Assembly: GCF_008831285.2 (NCBI RefSeq)
Contig: NC_045143.1
Span: forward strand, 14,409,151-14,473,150
Origin: Nymphaea colorata
Taxonomy: Eukaryota; Streptophyta; Magnoliopsida; Nymphaeales; Nymphaeaceae
Direction of reading: 5' to 3'
DNA length: 64,000 nucleotides
Part shown: one piece after another, positions 37,171-48,944 of the stretch
Position numbering within the stretch: position 1 is the first letter of the stretch
Layout: each line of letters begins with the position of its first letter
Notes under the pieces: generated by a model
The model's input: the letters and a program-made list of their open reading frames with translations, nothing else
Told to the model about the DNA's origin: nothing
Database searches by the model: none
Position numbers and translations under genes: made by a program

Positions 37171-37490
37171 ACATAGGAACAAGTGCTGGTACGGGTACGG
37201 GGAAGCGGGTATGGGTACGACGTTTTCGCCAATCTTGGTATGGCGATAATTATAATTCCAAAAAAACAAAATTGAGATCATCACATCATTAAGACAATGT
37301 TCCTTTCATAGTTCCTACATATAATCTCATAAAAAAAAACATAAATAGACTAAGACAATGTTTTTTTTTTGTGGTTTGGATCGGTTCCGACCCAGAACCG
37401 ATCCAAATGTACCAGTCGTACCCTCGTACCGGTTTTGCCGTACTGGTATGCCGGTAAGGTACACAGGCCTGCCCCAAGTACCACTGTGAC
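37170..37490. mobile_element. possible GGTACGG-rich inverted-repeat element
   Basis: Left end AAGTGCTGGTACGGG, right end CCCCAAGTACCACTG; the ends are imperfectly inverted. The inside carries GGTACGGGTACGG and GTACCGGTTTTGCCGTAC words. CACATAGG on the left and GACTTAGG on the right match at 6 of 8 bases, a possible old target duplication. Weak. Confidence 0.35.
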
Positions 37491-37661
37491 TTAGGTGCCA
37501 AACATAAAAAAAAAAACAGAAAAACCAGAAACCAAGAGAAAATAAGGCTTACAAAGGAAGTAGATAAAACAGAGAGAGATTAGGTTATCACAATGGAAAA
37601 TCCAGAAACCAAAAGAAAATAATGCTTACAAAAAAAAATTAAAATGCTCAGTGGAGTTGTT

Positions 37662-37703
37662 GGGGGGGGGGGGTGGTGAGGGGGTGGTTGGGGGCCGGTG
37701 GGA
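37662..37703 (+). repeat. G-run cluster, possible G-quadruplex
   Basis: A run of 12 G followed by further runs of 5, 5 and 3 G with short spacers fits the four-run quadruplex pattern. It is alone in AT-rich DNA. Confidence 0.7.
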
Positions 37704-38442
37704 GGAGAAAGAGAGAGAGGTAAACTACACAGAGAAAAGAAAGAAAGTTCATAGAAGAAAACCTAGATGAAAACTGAAAAACCAGAACCAAAAGAAAATA
37801 AGGCTTACAAAGGAAAAAAGACAAACAGAGGAGAAAGACAGTTTTTAACCTAAATACCTGGCATGATGATGTCAAAGCATCATAAGCACAAGCTGAGAAA
37901 AAAATAATGACTGGCCTTGTGTTGAGTAGGATCCTTCAACCAGTGAGGCCATTGACTTGGGAGACTAGTTGAGTGGTCAGATTGACTGGTCGATTTGATA
38001 CACAGGCCATGAATGAATTGACTTGTCTGTGTAATGGGTACTGCCAGATAAGCCACCTTGACTCATAGGGGCTGTGTATGTTCCTTCGGGATGGGAAATA
38101 GTTAACTTACAATCTTAGATATGCTTGTCTGTGTGTGATATATGCATTTAGCAGGATCTTCTAATTATTGAGGGAGGGTACCCATAAAAATGTGTGACCT
38201 GTGTCAACTGCTAAGTTTTTTGTTTTTCATGATTGTAGCTATTGGTTTGAGTGAGTTCTCTTCTTCCACCAAACTTGCACGCACTGTTTCCTTCATCGAC
38301 ACTTGTTTGTCTCACATCTTGACACATCTGTCCTTTTTCCTGGTCTTCTTCTGTAAATGTGAATTAATTGTCACATCCTTGTTTTGAGCACTTTTTGATT
38401 CATTGTATAGATTTGCTGGAAGTTGGCTATGATGCACTAGTT

Positions 38443-38504
38443 GGTGTCGATTCATGTGCTTCTTGTAGTTGATGGTGTCAATTCATGTGCTTCTTGTAGT
38501 TGAT
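38443..38504. repeat. tandem duplication, 31 bp x 2
   Basis: Units beginning GGTGTC and containing TTCATGTGCTTCTTGTAG, one mismatch between them. Confidence 0.9.
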
Positions 38505-39125
38505 CATCGTTGCCAATGTTGTTGCTGCCTTCACTTGGTTGTTTGATCTGCTACATATTACCTATATCCACTGTTTCTTATAAGCTTCATCTTGTCTGTG
38601 TTCTCTACCACTAGAACATGCTGTTCTTGATCTTCAGAGCTCTTTTTTCTGCTGAACAATCTTTGGAAGTGTATGTAATTTTCATTGTTGTTATATGTTA
38701 CATGCTTGGGAATGAGTACTCTTTTCCTTGAGTAATTATTAAAGCTTTTATCTTTTTTGAAGGTATCTAGAACATACCTGATTCCTATTGTACATCTAAT
38801 TTCATCTGCAAGAACTTACAATATGTGCAAAGTAAGCACATCCAAGATGTTTTTTAACTTCGGTACGCTTTAGGCATGTTTGGTAGCCTAAATATTCAGA
38901 AAAGGAAAAACTGGATTTTAGAATTATAAATGTTGTTTTTCTTTTTTGGTCTTTGGATAATTGGACAGAAAATAACTAGAAAATGGCATACTCTACGCCT
39001 AAGTAGGATTTCTAGAAATAAGAAATTTATATGTTTTGGAGAACTTGAAAAGTGGGCAATGGTCTTTTCCCCCTCTTGTCCAGCATCGCTCTTCCCTTTC
39101 CCTCATCTTCTCTCTCGCCTCATGT

Positions 39126-39273
39126 CTTTTCTTCTTTCATACCTTGTCTCCTCTAATCCGTCAGCTCCAGTGAAACTTCCTCTGGCATTTGGCAACAATC
39201 TTTTCTTCTTTCATACCTTGTCTCCTCTAATCCGTCAGCTCCAGTGAAACTTCCTCTGGCATTTGGCAACAAT
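39126..39273. repeat. perfect tandem duplication, 74 bp x 2
   Basis: Units 39126-39199 and 39200-39273, from CTTTTCTTCTTTCATACC to GGCATTTGGCAACAAT, identical by direct reading. They lie in a CT-rich, leader-like region with no gene recognised. A diverged related piece (GATGAAACTTCCTCTACATT) follows near 39405. Confidence 0.92.
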
Positions 39274-41960
39274 AGGTCCTCCCTTCTGGTGATCATCTTT
39301 TCTTTCCTTGTGTTCATCATCTCTCTTCCCTTTTCCTCCATCTCTCTCACCTCATTTCCCTTCTTCTTTTCTCCCCCATCTCTCTCCCTTGATTGGATGG
39401 CTATGATGAAACTTCCTCTACATTCAGCAACAAGTCCTCTCTCTTCGAGTGCGAGATACATCGTAAGGAAGTCCTTTGCCTTCTCAGTCTGATATTTTGA
39501 TAAATTGTAGAGTTTGGATTTCGAATTAAATTGGCATATCGAGTAATTGTCCAAATATGATTTTATGGGGTCTCTGTTTTTGTGTTTTAAGATGATTTTT
39601 TGAAATCATTTGGGGTCTCATTTGTTATGAGTGGTTAAGGGATGTATATGGGTCTTTTTTGTTTTGTTTCTTCAATTCATGTTCATGAACACAATTTATT
39701 GATCTGGAAATCCAAAGTTCCCATTTTCATTTTATTTAAATTCTGAACTTATGGTGCCAATGCTATTTGCTCTCTTTCAGTTTCTCGCAAGCTTGAAAAT
39801 CTAAACATGGAGCTCCCTATGGGACATGGCAGCATTAGTAGGTTCATTAGATAAGATTATAGCACCTTGAGTGAATACTGAAGTTCTTCAAATGTTGTCA
39901 TGTGGGCTGCTCAAAAGAAACACATTTTTATGGTATGTAGTCATTCAAATTCTCGTCTTGAAAAGACATGGTTTTAGAAGTTCATGTCATTTTACTATAA
40001 AAAATGAGGCCATGTCATTCAAATCAAACAGCGCTGTAACATGTCTACGTTTTCTTTAATTTTTTTACTTCTATCCAAAATCACATTGATTTCTTGTGGT
40101 CTATGTGACAGTTGTCACGTATTAAGAACAAAACAGTACTTATCTGTCTTTGCACATTATTAATGCAGTTTGCAGATTCTATTGCTTCTGAAGCAAGTAG
40201 TTTTCAAGCTAGTATTTTTTTTTTTTTCTTGTAGACATTTGTCTTCATAAGATTATTGTTCAGTATATTTATCAAATTTTCATCTTTTTGTCTAGATTTA
40301 ATTGCAGAGGTCAAAACTCCAGTTGCTTTTGTATTTGACAGAAATTAATAGTCTAGGAGGTCCATATAGGGCGCATGATTGAAGAATATTCTAGCCTCAC
40401 GGCTTTCCGGTTTGTTGATGCACTTTTCAAGGCTCTTACTTTTTTTCATATCAACATACTTGCACTCCTATCTTCTGTTTTGGGAGGTTGCTTAACACTT
40501 ACACCTCTCAGGTCTTCGTTTTCCATCCTTTAAGTCCTTTAAGCTGAAAATGTCCATCTATGGCATCCTTCAAAATTGCCGGCCGTACATTAATCATTTT
40601 GTCTAAGCAAAACAATTTGTTTTTGGTTTGCGAGAGTTTTGGCCCAAGTAATGTAGAGTCTTCAAAGATGCTGCTGCATCCGAGTCAAGTTGGGTGTGAT
40701 GCAGCTGCTGCTTGGGTTCTGCAACGGACAATTTGCTTTCTTTTTTGTTGAAGTATTCATAGAATCATAATTTGTTAATTGTCAATTTTGTTATATATAT
40801 ATATAGTAAACCATAGATAAATAGGCTAAAATTTTTTGTTTCTCTTCCATCTTCAACTTGGTTGAACTTGATTGTAGAACAGAACCGGTATTTTAAACAT
40901 AAAAATAAAATTGTACAATGCCAGAATCGGTTACATAGCCAAGTAGAAATGAATTTGCTCAATGTTGAAGTATAGCAAATAAACACTTAAATCGAGGAAC
41001 TAGTCCTACCTCATCTATTTTAGCAAAGAACTTTCAGTCAAATCACTCTCAGGAAGTTAACAAAGTGTTCGCTTTTGATTGCCATGAATTGAAAAATGTT
41101 CTTCTTTCAATTAGGATAAGTCTTAGATAACCACAGCTGAAGGGCAAGACTTTTGAGTTAAAGCAATTTTTAGATCCTGGTTCATATGAATTTTCAGGTC
41201 GTAATGGTTGAGAATGTTGGCAACTGGTTCACGTGAATCTTCTATAATTTATCTTGCAGTTGCAGCATCTATTGGTTCCTGCTGTTACAGGTTGGGGATG
41301 TTGATATTGTTCAATCCTGGTTCACACGTGTTTTCAGCCGGTGGAAGCTGAGAATTTGCAGCTGCAGTTATTAGATCCCGGATCACGTAGCCTACAATTG
41401 GGGTCTTCGGTGCCTTCTGCCAGAGGCTGGGAACGTTGATCTGCTGCGATTAGTAGATCCTAGTTCTCAGTAGTTGCATCCTGGTTCACGTGAACTTTCA
41501 AACAATTGATCCATTAGCCGAGTAGTTTATCTGCTTGCAACAGGGGTTGTGCCAGAAATTTCTGGGGGACACTAGTAATAAAATTTTAAATTTTTAACGG
41601 ACATCAACATATAAATCAGAAAAATTACCGTGTCAATATGAAAATAAGTACTTTTGTGGGCTGAGGACAATTGCCAGTAATTCATTTACATGTACTCAGG
41701 GCCTGTTCCTCTTCTAGCCGTTGGATGGAGCGTGCAAAATTTTGTGGGAAGAGATGGACCTACTACACACATCCCATGTGAGTGCTTGCTTTTGATATCC
41801 ATTTGAAAATGTACATGGTTTCAGAGAACAGAAGTCTGTATAAGGAGCAAAAGATAAGTTTCCCAAGTAATCGTTTGATTGGCATCCACAGCATTGGAAT
41901 AGAACAGACACATTCCATTTAGTTGAAGCCGACACAGATGTTGGACACAGAACACTCAGA

Positions 41961-42385
41961 ATGGACAAAACACTTAAGTACGGGCATATAAAAGGACACC
42001 CATTCCACGGCATTCCGTGGTTTACTAGAGAACGGTTTGCAGAACACTCTCTCTTCCTCCCTGTGTTCTCTCCCTCCGTTCTCCCTCTACTCTCTCTCCC
42101 TCTTCACCTTCTCGTATACTCCAGCACTCCTCAGCCTTTGTGTCTCTCTCTCTCATTCTCTTGTTCGTTCTTCGCCGCTGATCACATCCGCCTTGAGCTC
42201 TTGTGCCTCTCCAATTGCACATCAACCGCTCGTCTTAACAACTCTGGTGGTGCATTGCTCTTTGCCCCTCCTCTTGCTCTTTCTGACACTCATCCTATGT
42301 CATATGGTTGTGGGTACAATACCTGCTTGGGCGGGTAGGAGGTATGGGTTTGGACGTGTCATCTTTAAACATGTAGGTAAGAGTA

Positions 42386-42432
<47 letters not shown>

Positions 42433-44299
42433 GAAAATCAGAGGAAAATACAAAATGAAAGGGAAAATCAAAATTAAAGTAAAAAAGGAAGGGAATGTAG
42501 GCTTGTCATCTCTTCTTTGTTTTTGAACTACTTGAAAACATATGTTTTTATGTTTGACAACGTATGTCATACCCATGTGCCCATGTCAGCATACCCGCTT
42601 ACCCATACGTCCCTATGTGACATAGCGCTCATCACATCTATCTCTCCCTTTATCAGGCCTCCTAGGCAGTGCATCAAACAGTGACTGGAGACCGTCAGTC
42701 GGCGAAGCAATGTCAGATAGGGATCTCACTTTATCCGATTTAGATTTAGATTGGATATCCAATCGAACTGTTTCAAAAAAAATCAATCGAACTGTTCCAA
42801 AAAAAATCAGATACAAAAAAAGAAGAAGCAATATTCAATTATGAGATTGGATCAAATTCAAATTTAAGAAATGACACCTAAATTCAGATTTAAATATGCA
42901 TAAATATCTGATTAGATTTGGATTCTGACTGAATTTAGTTTTAAACAAATATCTTATGTCGAATGCCCTTATATTTTTCCTAGATTTGATTCAAAATTTT
43001 GATTTGGATGTGATGTAAAAATCATATTCAGATTATGAAATTGGATTGCAGATTCAAACTAAGTTATGCTTCTTTCTTTTTAGTTCGTATTCTAATATGA
43101 ATTTGAATAATATGTGAATATCTAAAAAAACGGATATAGTTAAGAGTATATTCAATTCAAATCCGATTTGCTGACGTCCCTAATGTGATACTGGTGAGCC
43201 ATCTTTAAATAGTGTCAAAGGGTGGTGGCAGGTGCAGGCAACGTGTGCACATACACCCATAAAAAGTCTTTATTTTTATATTGATGTCCTAGGGCAATTT
43301 TTCTCATTTACTGGCTTTGCCTTTGCTAGTGACCAAGCATCCCTCTCAAAAGCTAAGCATCAAGTACCCATTTTAACTCTTGCATACCAACTGTTTGATG
43401 GAATTCCTAATAGACGAAAAACGTGCTCTTCATGTGCAACTACATTTCTTACATGTGGGTCAGAGCTATTTGTTAATGTCTACGTGCTTTCTTGTGTTTA
43501 AGACCTAGCATCACAAATAATTCCTACTTGAGATGTAGATGGATTGGTTTGTGTCAGTTATACCATTCTAATCACTCTATCCCTTTTCATTAAACTCTCA
43601 AATCATCACTTGCTAATTGGTTTTACACTGCTATAAAACTGTCTTTTTAATATATGGATGGTTTGATTTCATGAATTTCTACCGAACGCCCAAAATTTTG
43701 CTTTGGGACTGTTGAAGTCGTGCATCTTCACTATCCATCATCCGTGTGGTTGTGTAATCACTAGTTGCTTTTGTTTGACTAGTTACATTAGGAAAACATG
43801 CTGGGAGGTAGGCTCCCTCCTTTATTGACACAAATAATTATGGACCAAATTGCAAAAGGGAATGCAGAACATTATGGACAGAGATCAAACAAAGACAAGC
43901 AACTAAACCTAGCTGCTCTTGCTAAGCACAAAAGGAGGCCATACCTCAGTCAAACTAGAAGAAGGATTGCCTCAGGACTTCTCGATCCCAAGTGAAACTA
44001 AAATTTATCCCCTGGAATTACGCCCATCCAATTTCCTACATTTCTTGACTAAAATTGTTGCTGCTACCGTTGGATTCGGTTCAAAATAAGTAGATTGTTA
44101 CAGCTCGCTGTCGTTTTGCACTTTTCAGGCAACTGCCTCTTGCTAATAATTACTCCCCTTAGACGTCTTTTCCACTATGGTTGTTCGAGATTATCTTTAT
44201 CCCACCTTAATGATGCTGCCCAAGGATGAGCCAATGATTGAGCAGGTCCAGCTCAGCTACATCCTGATTATACCACCTGCAAGACTCAATTGCCACTTT
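41961..44299. other. anonymous DNA with CT-rich leader-like tract
   Basis: CATATAAAAGG at about 41985-41995, then a CT-rich run (42040-42150), resembles a promoter and leader, but no gene body follows. (TA)n at 42389-42431. The rest is AT-rich with no known domain; the part near 44299 may be LINE 3' sequence. Confidence 0.35.
42389..42431. repeat. (TA)n microsatellite
   Basis: About 21 uninterrupted TA units. Confidence 0.95.
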
Positions 44300-46334
44300 G
44301 CTCCATAAGCTTCATCAACCCATACAACCATCGTTGACAGACAACACTTGTATTGTGCTGAAATCCTTGTCTATGTCATCATTGGCCTTGCAAACTACGC
44401 TCGTGGCAAGCCACACATTTACAAGAAGCCAATCTTCTTCATTTCACTTCATACTTTTGAAATTTCTGCTTCCTTCATGCCTTTACTAATGGCTTCTTGA
44501 ATTACGCCATGTATTATTTTATTTTGGAACACCAGATTCTCCAACACACTATGTGGAAGCAGACAAGCCATCTAGGAGTGATTTTACGTATGCTCCATAG
44601 CTGGAGCTCCTGTTGAATGGAGGACCATGGAAACTTGTACTTACCAAAATTCCAAGTTATCCATTTCCAAACAGGGTGAGCAACTTTACAATCAAAGAGG
44701 ATGTGGTGGTTTGTCTTCTCCTCTTTCAGCTTTAGAACCTCATTTCTTGATTTGATCCAGGGTCAAAGCCTCCCATGGCTGGCAACATATAGGAACCATC
44801 AAGCTCTCTTTGGTACTTGACTAATGCAAATGCTCTTACTCCAGGTTGCTCTACCATTTCTTCTTCAGTCTGGTTTCCAGATTTCACCACTTTTCATGAA
44901 CCTTACTTCCCCTGTGACCCGTACAAGTTCATCCATGCCCCCATTAAGCTGCATTGATTTCCTTTTGATCTCATATCCACCTGTAACTAGAGCCGAATCT
45001 GTTAAATGCTTCCTCGATTGTTAGCACTTCACTTTCTACGCACCCAGAAGCTTCTTGATCAATTAGCGTAATAACAAGGATGGTGTCTGACCACTTGTCA
45101 TTCCAGAATTGATTCTTTCACTGTTCCCCATTTTCCATTTCACAAAATTCTCAATCCAAAGCCAGATCCAACCAAAACTGATCCAACAATAGGAGTCTTT
45201 CCAAGGGTTCTTGCTTGTCCTGAGGTTGTTCGATGGCTACAAATAGCACCAAGTCAACCAAGTCGTGGTGAGAGAGTCTTCGTGAAAAACCCTGCACACA
45301 CGACTAGCAGTAGGGGATGATGCTTAGCTCCACTTTCCAGCTTCGATTTACATATGGCTTTCCAAGGGATAAGATAAACGCCCCTTTGATTACCACTGGT
45401 ACTCCACCGGAATCAGGCCATAAAATTTTCTAGTTTGGAAATAATGTCTTTGGAAGTTTATGAACCATCATCCAATAGCTTGCTAAGGTTCTTATATTAT
45501 ATTGCATGAGGGAGAGGCAACCTGAGTAAGAAAGAAGATTCACCTTCCAATGGGTGATCTTTGCTTCTACTTTCCTGACCAATTCGGGGCAAAGGTTCTT
45601 CAGCCTCCTAGAGATCAAAGGCACTCCTTACTACGTTCGGTGCAGATTGACTCCTTTCCAACCAATGAGATTAGAAATCTCCTATTGCTTGCTATCTCTC
45701 ATATTAAAGAAGATTAAAGCTGACTTCTTAGCATTAACCAGTTTGGCTGCACTTTAAAACTCCTCAAGGAGCCTAAGAATGCCTTCGCTAGACCTTTTAG
45801 TAGTTTTGCTATACATTAAGATGTCGTTTGCAAAGAGTATGGATGTTATACGTGAAACTTTCATCGAAGGTGCCAAGGTAACCATTTTTTTTCACTAAAC
45901 TCAAGCATCCAGCTTTTGGAGAAAATCTCTATGACAAGTATGATAAGGCGATAGATGATCGCCTTGATGCAAACCTATGTTGTTTTTAAATTCTGTATCT
46001 GCCCTATCGTTTATAAGGACTGCATATGTTATAAAGATGACACACTTTGTAACAAAAGTTACCCATTTTTTGCTAAATCCAAGATATAGCATGTAGTTCT
46101 TGAGAAATTCCCGTGACACCATATCATAAGCTTTTGAAAAGTGGACTTTAAGACAGAGTGATTCCTGCTTGCGTTTGCTATGGAGATCCACCATATCATT
46201 AGCTAAGACAATCTAAGCTTCCATAATTTTATTTTTCATGAATGCTCCTTGTGAGAGACCTGTTAATTTCATAAGAACTGGCTGCATTCTCTTCACCATC
46301 AACTTTGATATAATTTTATATAAAGTCATAGTCA

Positions 46335-46735
46335 AAGAAAACACGTTTTTTTTGAAAAAAAAACAAAACAAATTAACTAGTGTTTAAAACTAAAAAAAAA
46401 CATATTTTTTTCAAAAAAAGCATTTAAAACAATAACACGTTTTTTTCAGTTTTTTTCACGTTTTTTTTCAGTTTTTTTCATTTTTTTCAGTTTTTTTAAC
46501 GTCAAACAGTTTTTTTTTTCATTTTGTGTTTTTTATTTGTTGCAAATCTACTTATCTTTTGATGCTTGTGTTATTAGTTTCTCACTTATTTAATTTTTCT
46601 CCTATTTTTAGTTTTTAAATTTTTTTAAAAATTTACCATATTTTTTTCGTTTTTTCAAGTTCACAGTATTATACCCTAATAAAACCTCACCATTTGAAAT
46701 TCTGAGACATTATTTGTGACTATATTATAAACTAT
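46335..46735. repeat. poly(T)/poly(A)-rich insertion splitting the LINE RT
   Basis: About 400 bp of clustered T7-T9 runs separated by CACG and CAG, preceded by A-runs, able to form long A/T hairpins. LINE protein homology stops at EGYRP on one side and resumes at LYKII on the other, so this is an insertion or local expansion. No target duplication is clear. Confidence 0.6.
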
Positions 46736-47150
46736 TATAAAGCTTAGGACGATAACCCTCTATGCACTCTGCTCCAACAAATTTTTGGATAAGCATAAGA
46801 TGTAGTAAGTTCTATATTAGTCACCAGTTTTGTTATTTTGTTATTTTGAAGAAAGTGTCCACCACTTTGAAGATATCTCGACTGATTGTATACCACATAA
46901 ATTGATGAAAGAAATTCGGGACACTATCAAGGCCTGCTGCACTCTTCTTGTCCAAGCTTTTGATAGCATCGAACACTTCTTCTCTAGATACGGGATTGAT
47001 CAACTGGATATGGTCCTCCGCATTAACCTTGCCTTTTTTACTCTGCAGGTTTTCCATATTTCCATTCGTTGCATCTTCATTATAAAGGACTCATAACAAG
47101 GTGCTCTACATAAGGATCTCCTCTTGCCCTTCAAATTTCTATTTCTGCTA

Positions 47151-47750
47151 CATAGAGCTGAAGTGATTTCTATTTCTCCTTCTTTTGGTATGACTAGAAA
47201 ATATTTAGTATTCTTATCACCTTCTTGTAATCAGCGCACTTTGGCTTTATTCCTTTACATAACTCCCACCATTAGAAGGGCTCTCTTTAGATCTTTTCTA
47301 TTTTTTCTCTCATGGTCCATATTAGTTAAATCTCCTCTGTGACGTTATGGTCATAGAGCTGATATGATTTGTATTTCTCCTTCTTTTCGCTACGCTGGAA
47401 AGTATTTGGTACTCTTATCACCTTCTTGTAACCACTGCACTTTGGCTTTATTCTTCAACATAACTTCCTCCACTAGAAGGGTGCTCTCTAGATCCTTTCC
47501 AATTTTCTTCTCTGGGTCCATATTAGTTAAATTTCCTTTGTGCCGCTATGGTCATAGAGCTCATATGGTTTCTATTTTTCTTTCTTTTTGCTATGACCAA
47601 AATGTATTTAGTATTCTCATTACCTTCTCACAGCCAGTACACTTTAATTGTGTTCCTCCACATAACTTCCTCCATTTGAAGAGCTCTCTCTAGATCTTTT
47701 CTAATTTTTTTCTCTTGGCCCATCTTAATTAAATCTCCCCTTTCGAGATC
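47151..47750. repeat. tandem triplication, period 201 bp, in the LINE
   Basis: Three direct copies starting CATAGAGCT at 47151, 47352 and 47553. Period 201 bp equals 67 codons, so the reading frame is kept. On the minus strand each encodes a version of the segment around ERALQMEEVMWR. Copies are diverged at many positions; the third is incomplete at its right end. Confidence 0.88.
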
Positions 47751-48470
47751 TAGTTGGAGTTTTTCAGGGTCCCTAAGAAGCTGTTTGATTTTCACATGCA
47801 AGCGACCAAAGCTATGTTTGTCCCAATTCTTCAAACTGTGCTTGACGCCTTGACCCCATTCAGCTTATGTAAGACTCTCAGCATGGGGCGTCCCATATAT
47901 TGAATTCCCCACTCTTCTATGATCTATCCTTCGCTTGCTCTTCCATCAACCAAGGGTGGAAGATGCAAAACTTGCTCTTGTGTTTTCTATTCAGGTAGCT
48001 AATTTGCACACAAGAAAAGCATTATGATCTGAAGAGGGGCAACTTCTAGACTCCAACACTAATCTGCAGTGCTCTTGGTTGATCCGTTGCTGATTAATTA
48101 AAGCCTAGTCTAACTTGTGGTACATCCTTTAATCCCCATTCCTTTTATTGCACCAGTGAAGAAGCTTTTGTCTCCCTAATTTCAGAAAGGCTGCATCTGC
48201 CCACAAAACAATTAAAGTAATAGCAGGAGAGGGCATTAGGTGTCCTCTTTAGTGTTGTTTGCTTCAGAGCTCATGGCATTAAAGTTCCTCACCGTTAGTG
48301 TAGGAATGTCCATGCTAATGGTCTCATCTTCCAACTCTAAAAAGGTTGACTTCCTCATCCATGGATGATTAGGCTTATAAACTTCTATAATTCTGAACTG
48401 GTATCGGCAAAATTTGATGTTGTTAAAGTGTATCTCTACACAGACTTTCAGGTTCGCTGCAGTCAATTAG

Positions 48471-48705
48471 TATGTTAGGTGCAGTCTTAGCATGCAGAAC
48501 AGACCTTTGTGGGCTATTGGCAATCTTAACTCGATTCAGAAGCCTTTTGAGAAAATGGGAAAGGCTTTAGCTTTGCCTACATGCATGTCATTCAAGACTT
48601 TTATTTATTATGTCGGTCTGAATGAAATCATTGATGACAATGACTCTCTCACTTGGTCAGATAGAAGGTGATCTGGTCAAAACTAAAATTGATAGATATT
48701 TCATT
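48471..48705 (+). pseudogene. LINE endonuclease fragment, plus strand (left of copia A)
   Basis: Plus-strand LINE endonuclease with AIGNLNSIQKPFEKMG, FKTFIYYVGLNEIIDD and SLTWSDRR, matching the DFN...FTWS part of plant LINE endonucleases. The frame breaks at SDRR. It stops at 48705, where copia A begins, and continues at 58743. It lies head to head with the minus-strand LINE at about 48470. Confidence 0.85.
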
Positions 48706-48932
48706 TGTTACGTGAAGCTAGAAAGGAGAAGAGAAAATGATGAGAGAGAGAGAGAGAGAGAAAGAACTATTTTTGTGATCCATTAATCTGTCCTAATTTC
48801 ATGTTAAATGAGAATTAGGGTAAAACCAACAAGTTACAAGATAAGTCCAAGACTAGAACATTTATTTGTAAAGAGTTGTTCCTAAAACTCTTAAATATTT
48901 AAAACAACATCTAAAACACATATTATTCAACA
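48706..48932 (-). repeat. 3' LTR of copia A
   Basis: 227 bp, TGTTACGTG...ATTCAACA in plus-strand reading, matching 58513-58742 along its whole length, including a GAGAGA tract and ATAAGTCCAAGACTAGAACA. Flanked by TCATT on the outside and a polypurine tract on the inside. Confidence 0.93.
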
Positions 48933-48944
48933 CTCCCCCTCAAG

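Larger units (their letters stand above)
37704..41960. other. anonymous DNA around the small duplications
   Basis: No gene supported. Short frames such as 40560-40751 show no known domain. Around 41535-41690 there is a fragment of the repeat family with CAGGGGTTGTGCC and a (TA)n at about 40793-40804. Confidence 0.35.
44300..48470 (-). pseudogene. LINE (non-LTR retrotransposon) ORF2 remnant, minus strand
   Basis: Endonuclease and reverse transcriptase of a plant LINE, 5'-truncated and broken. In order on the minus strand: endonuclease C-terminal half (IIEVYKPNHPWMR, VRNFNAMSSEANN, about 48240-48470); linker with RALQMEEVMWR, triplicated at 47151-47750; RT entry PVSREEVFDAIKSLDKKSA (46833-47057); EGYRPKLYN (about 46740) then LYKIISKLM (about 46300), split by a 0.4-kb insertion; HFSKAYDMVSREF and IGLHQGDHLSPY (45901-46194); the active-site region, decayed to FAND in place of the canonical F/YxDD; PLISRRLKN and HWKVNLLSYSG (45430-45624); and a zinc-finger zf-RVT-like end (HHILFDCKVAHPVWKW, about 44650-44720). 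Stops and shifts throughout. The 3' end is uncertain. Confidence 0.88.

Noticed and set aside
43800-48720. Twin-priming 5' inversion of a single LINE
   Set aside because: Both arms contain the same endonuclease and RT regions; twin priming would give non-overlapping parts.
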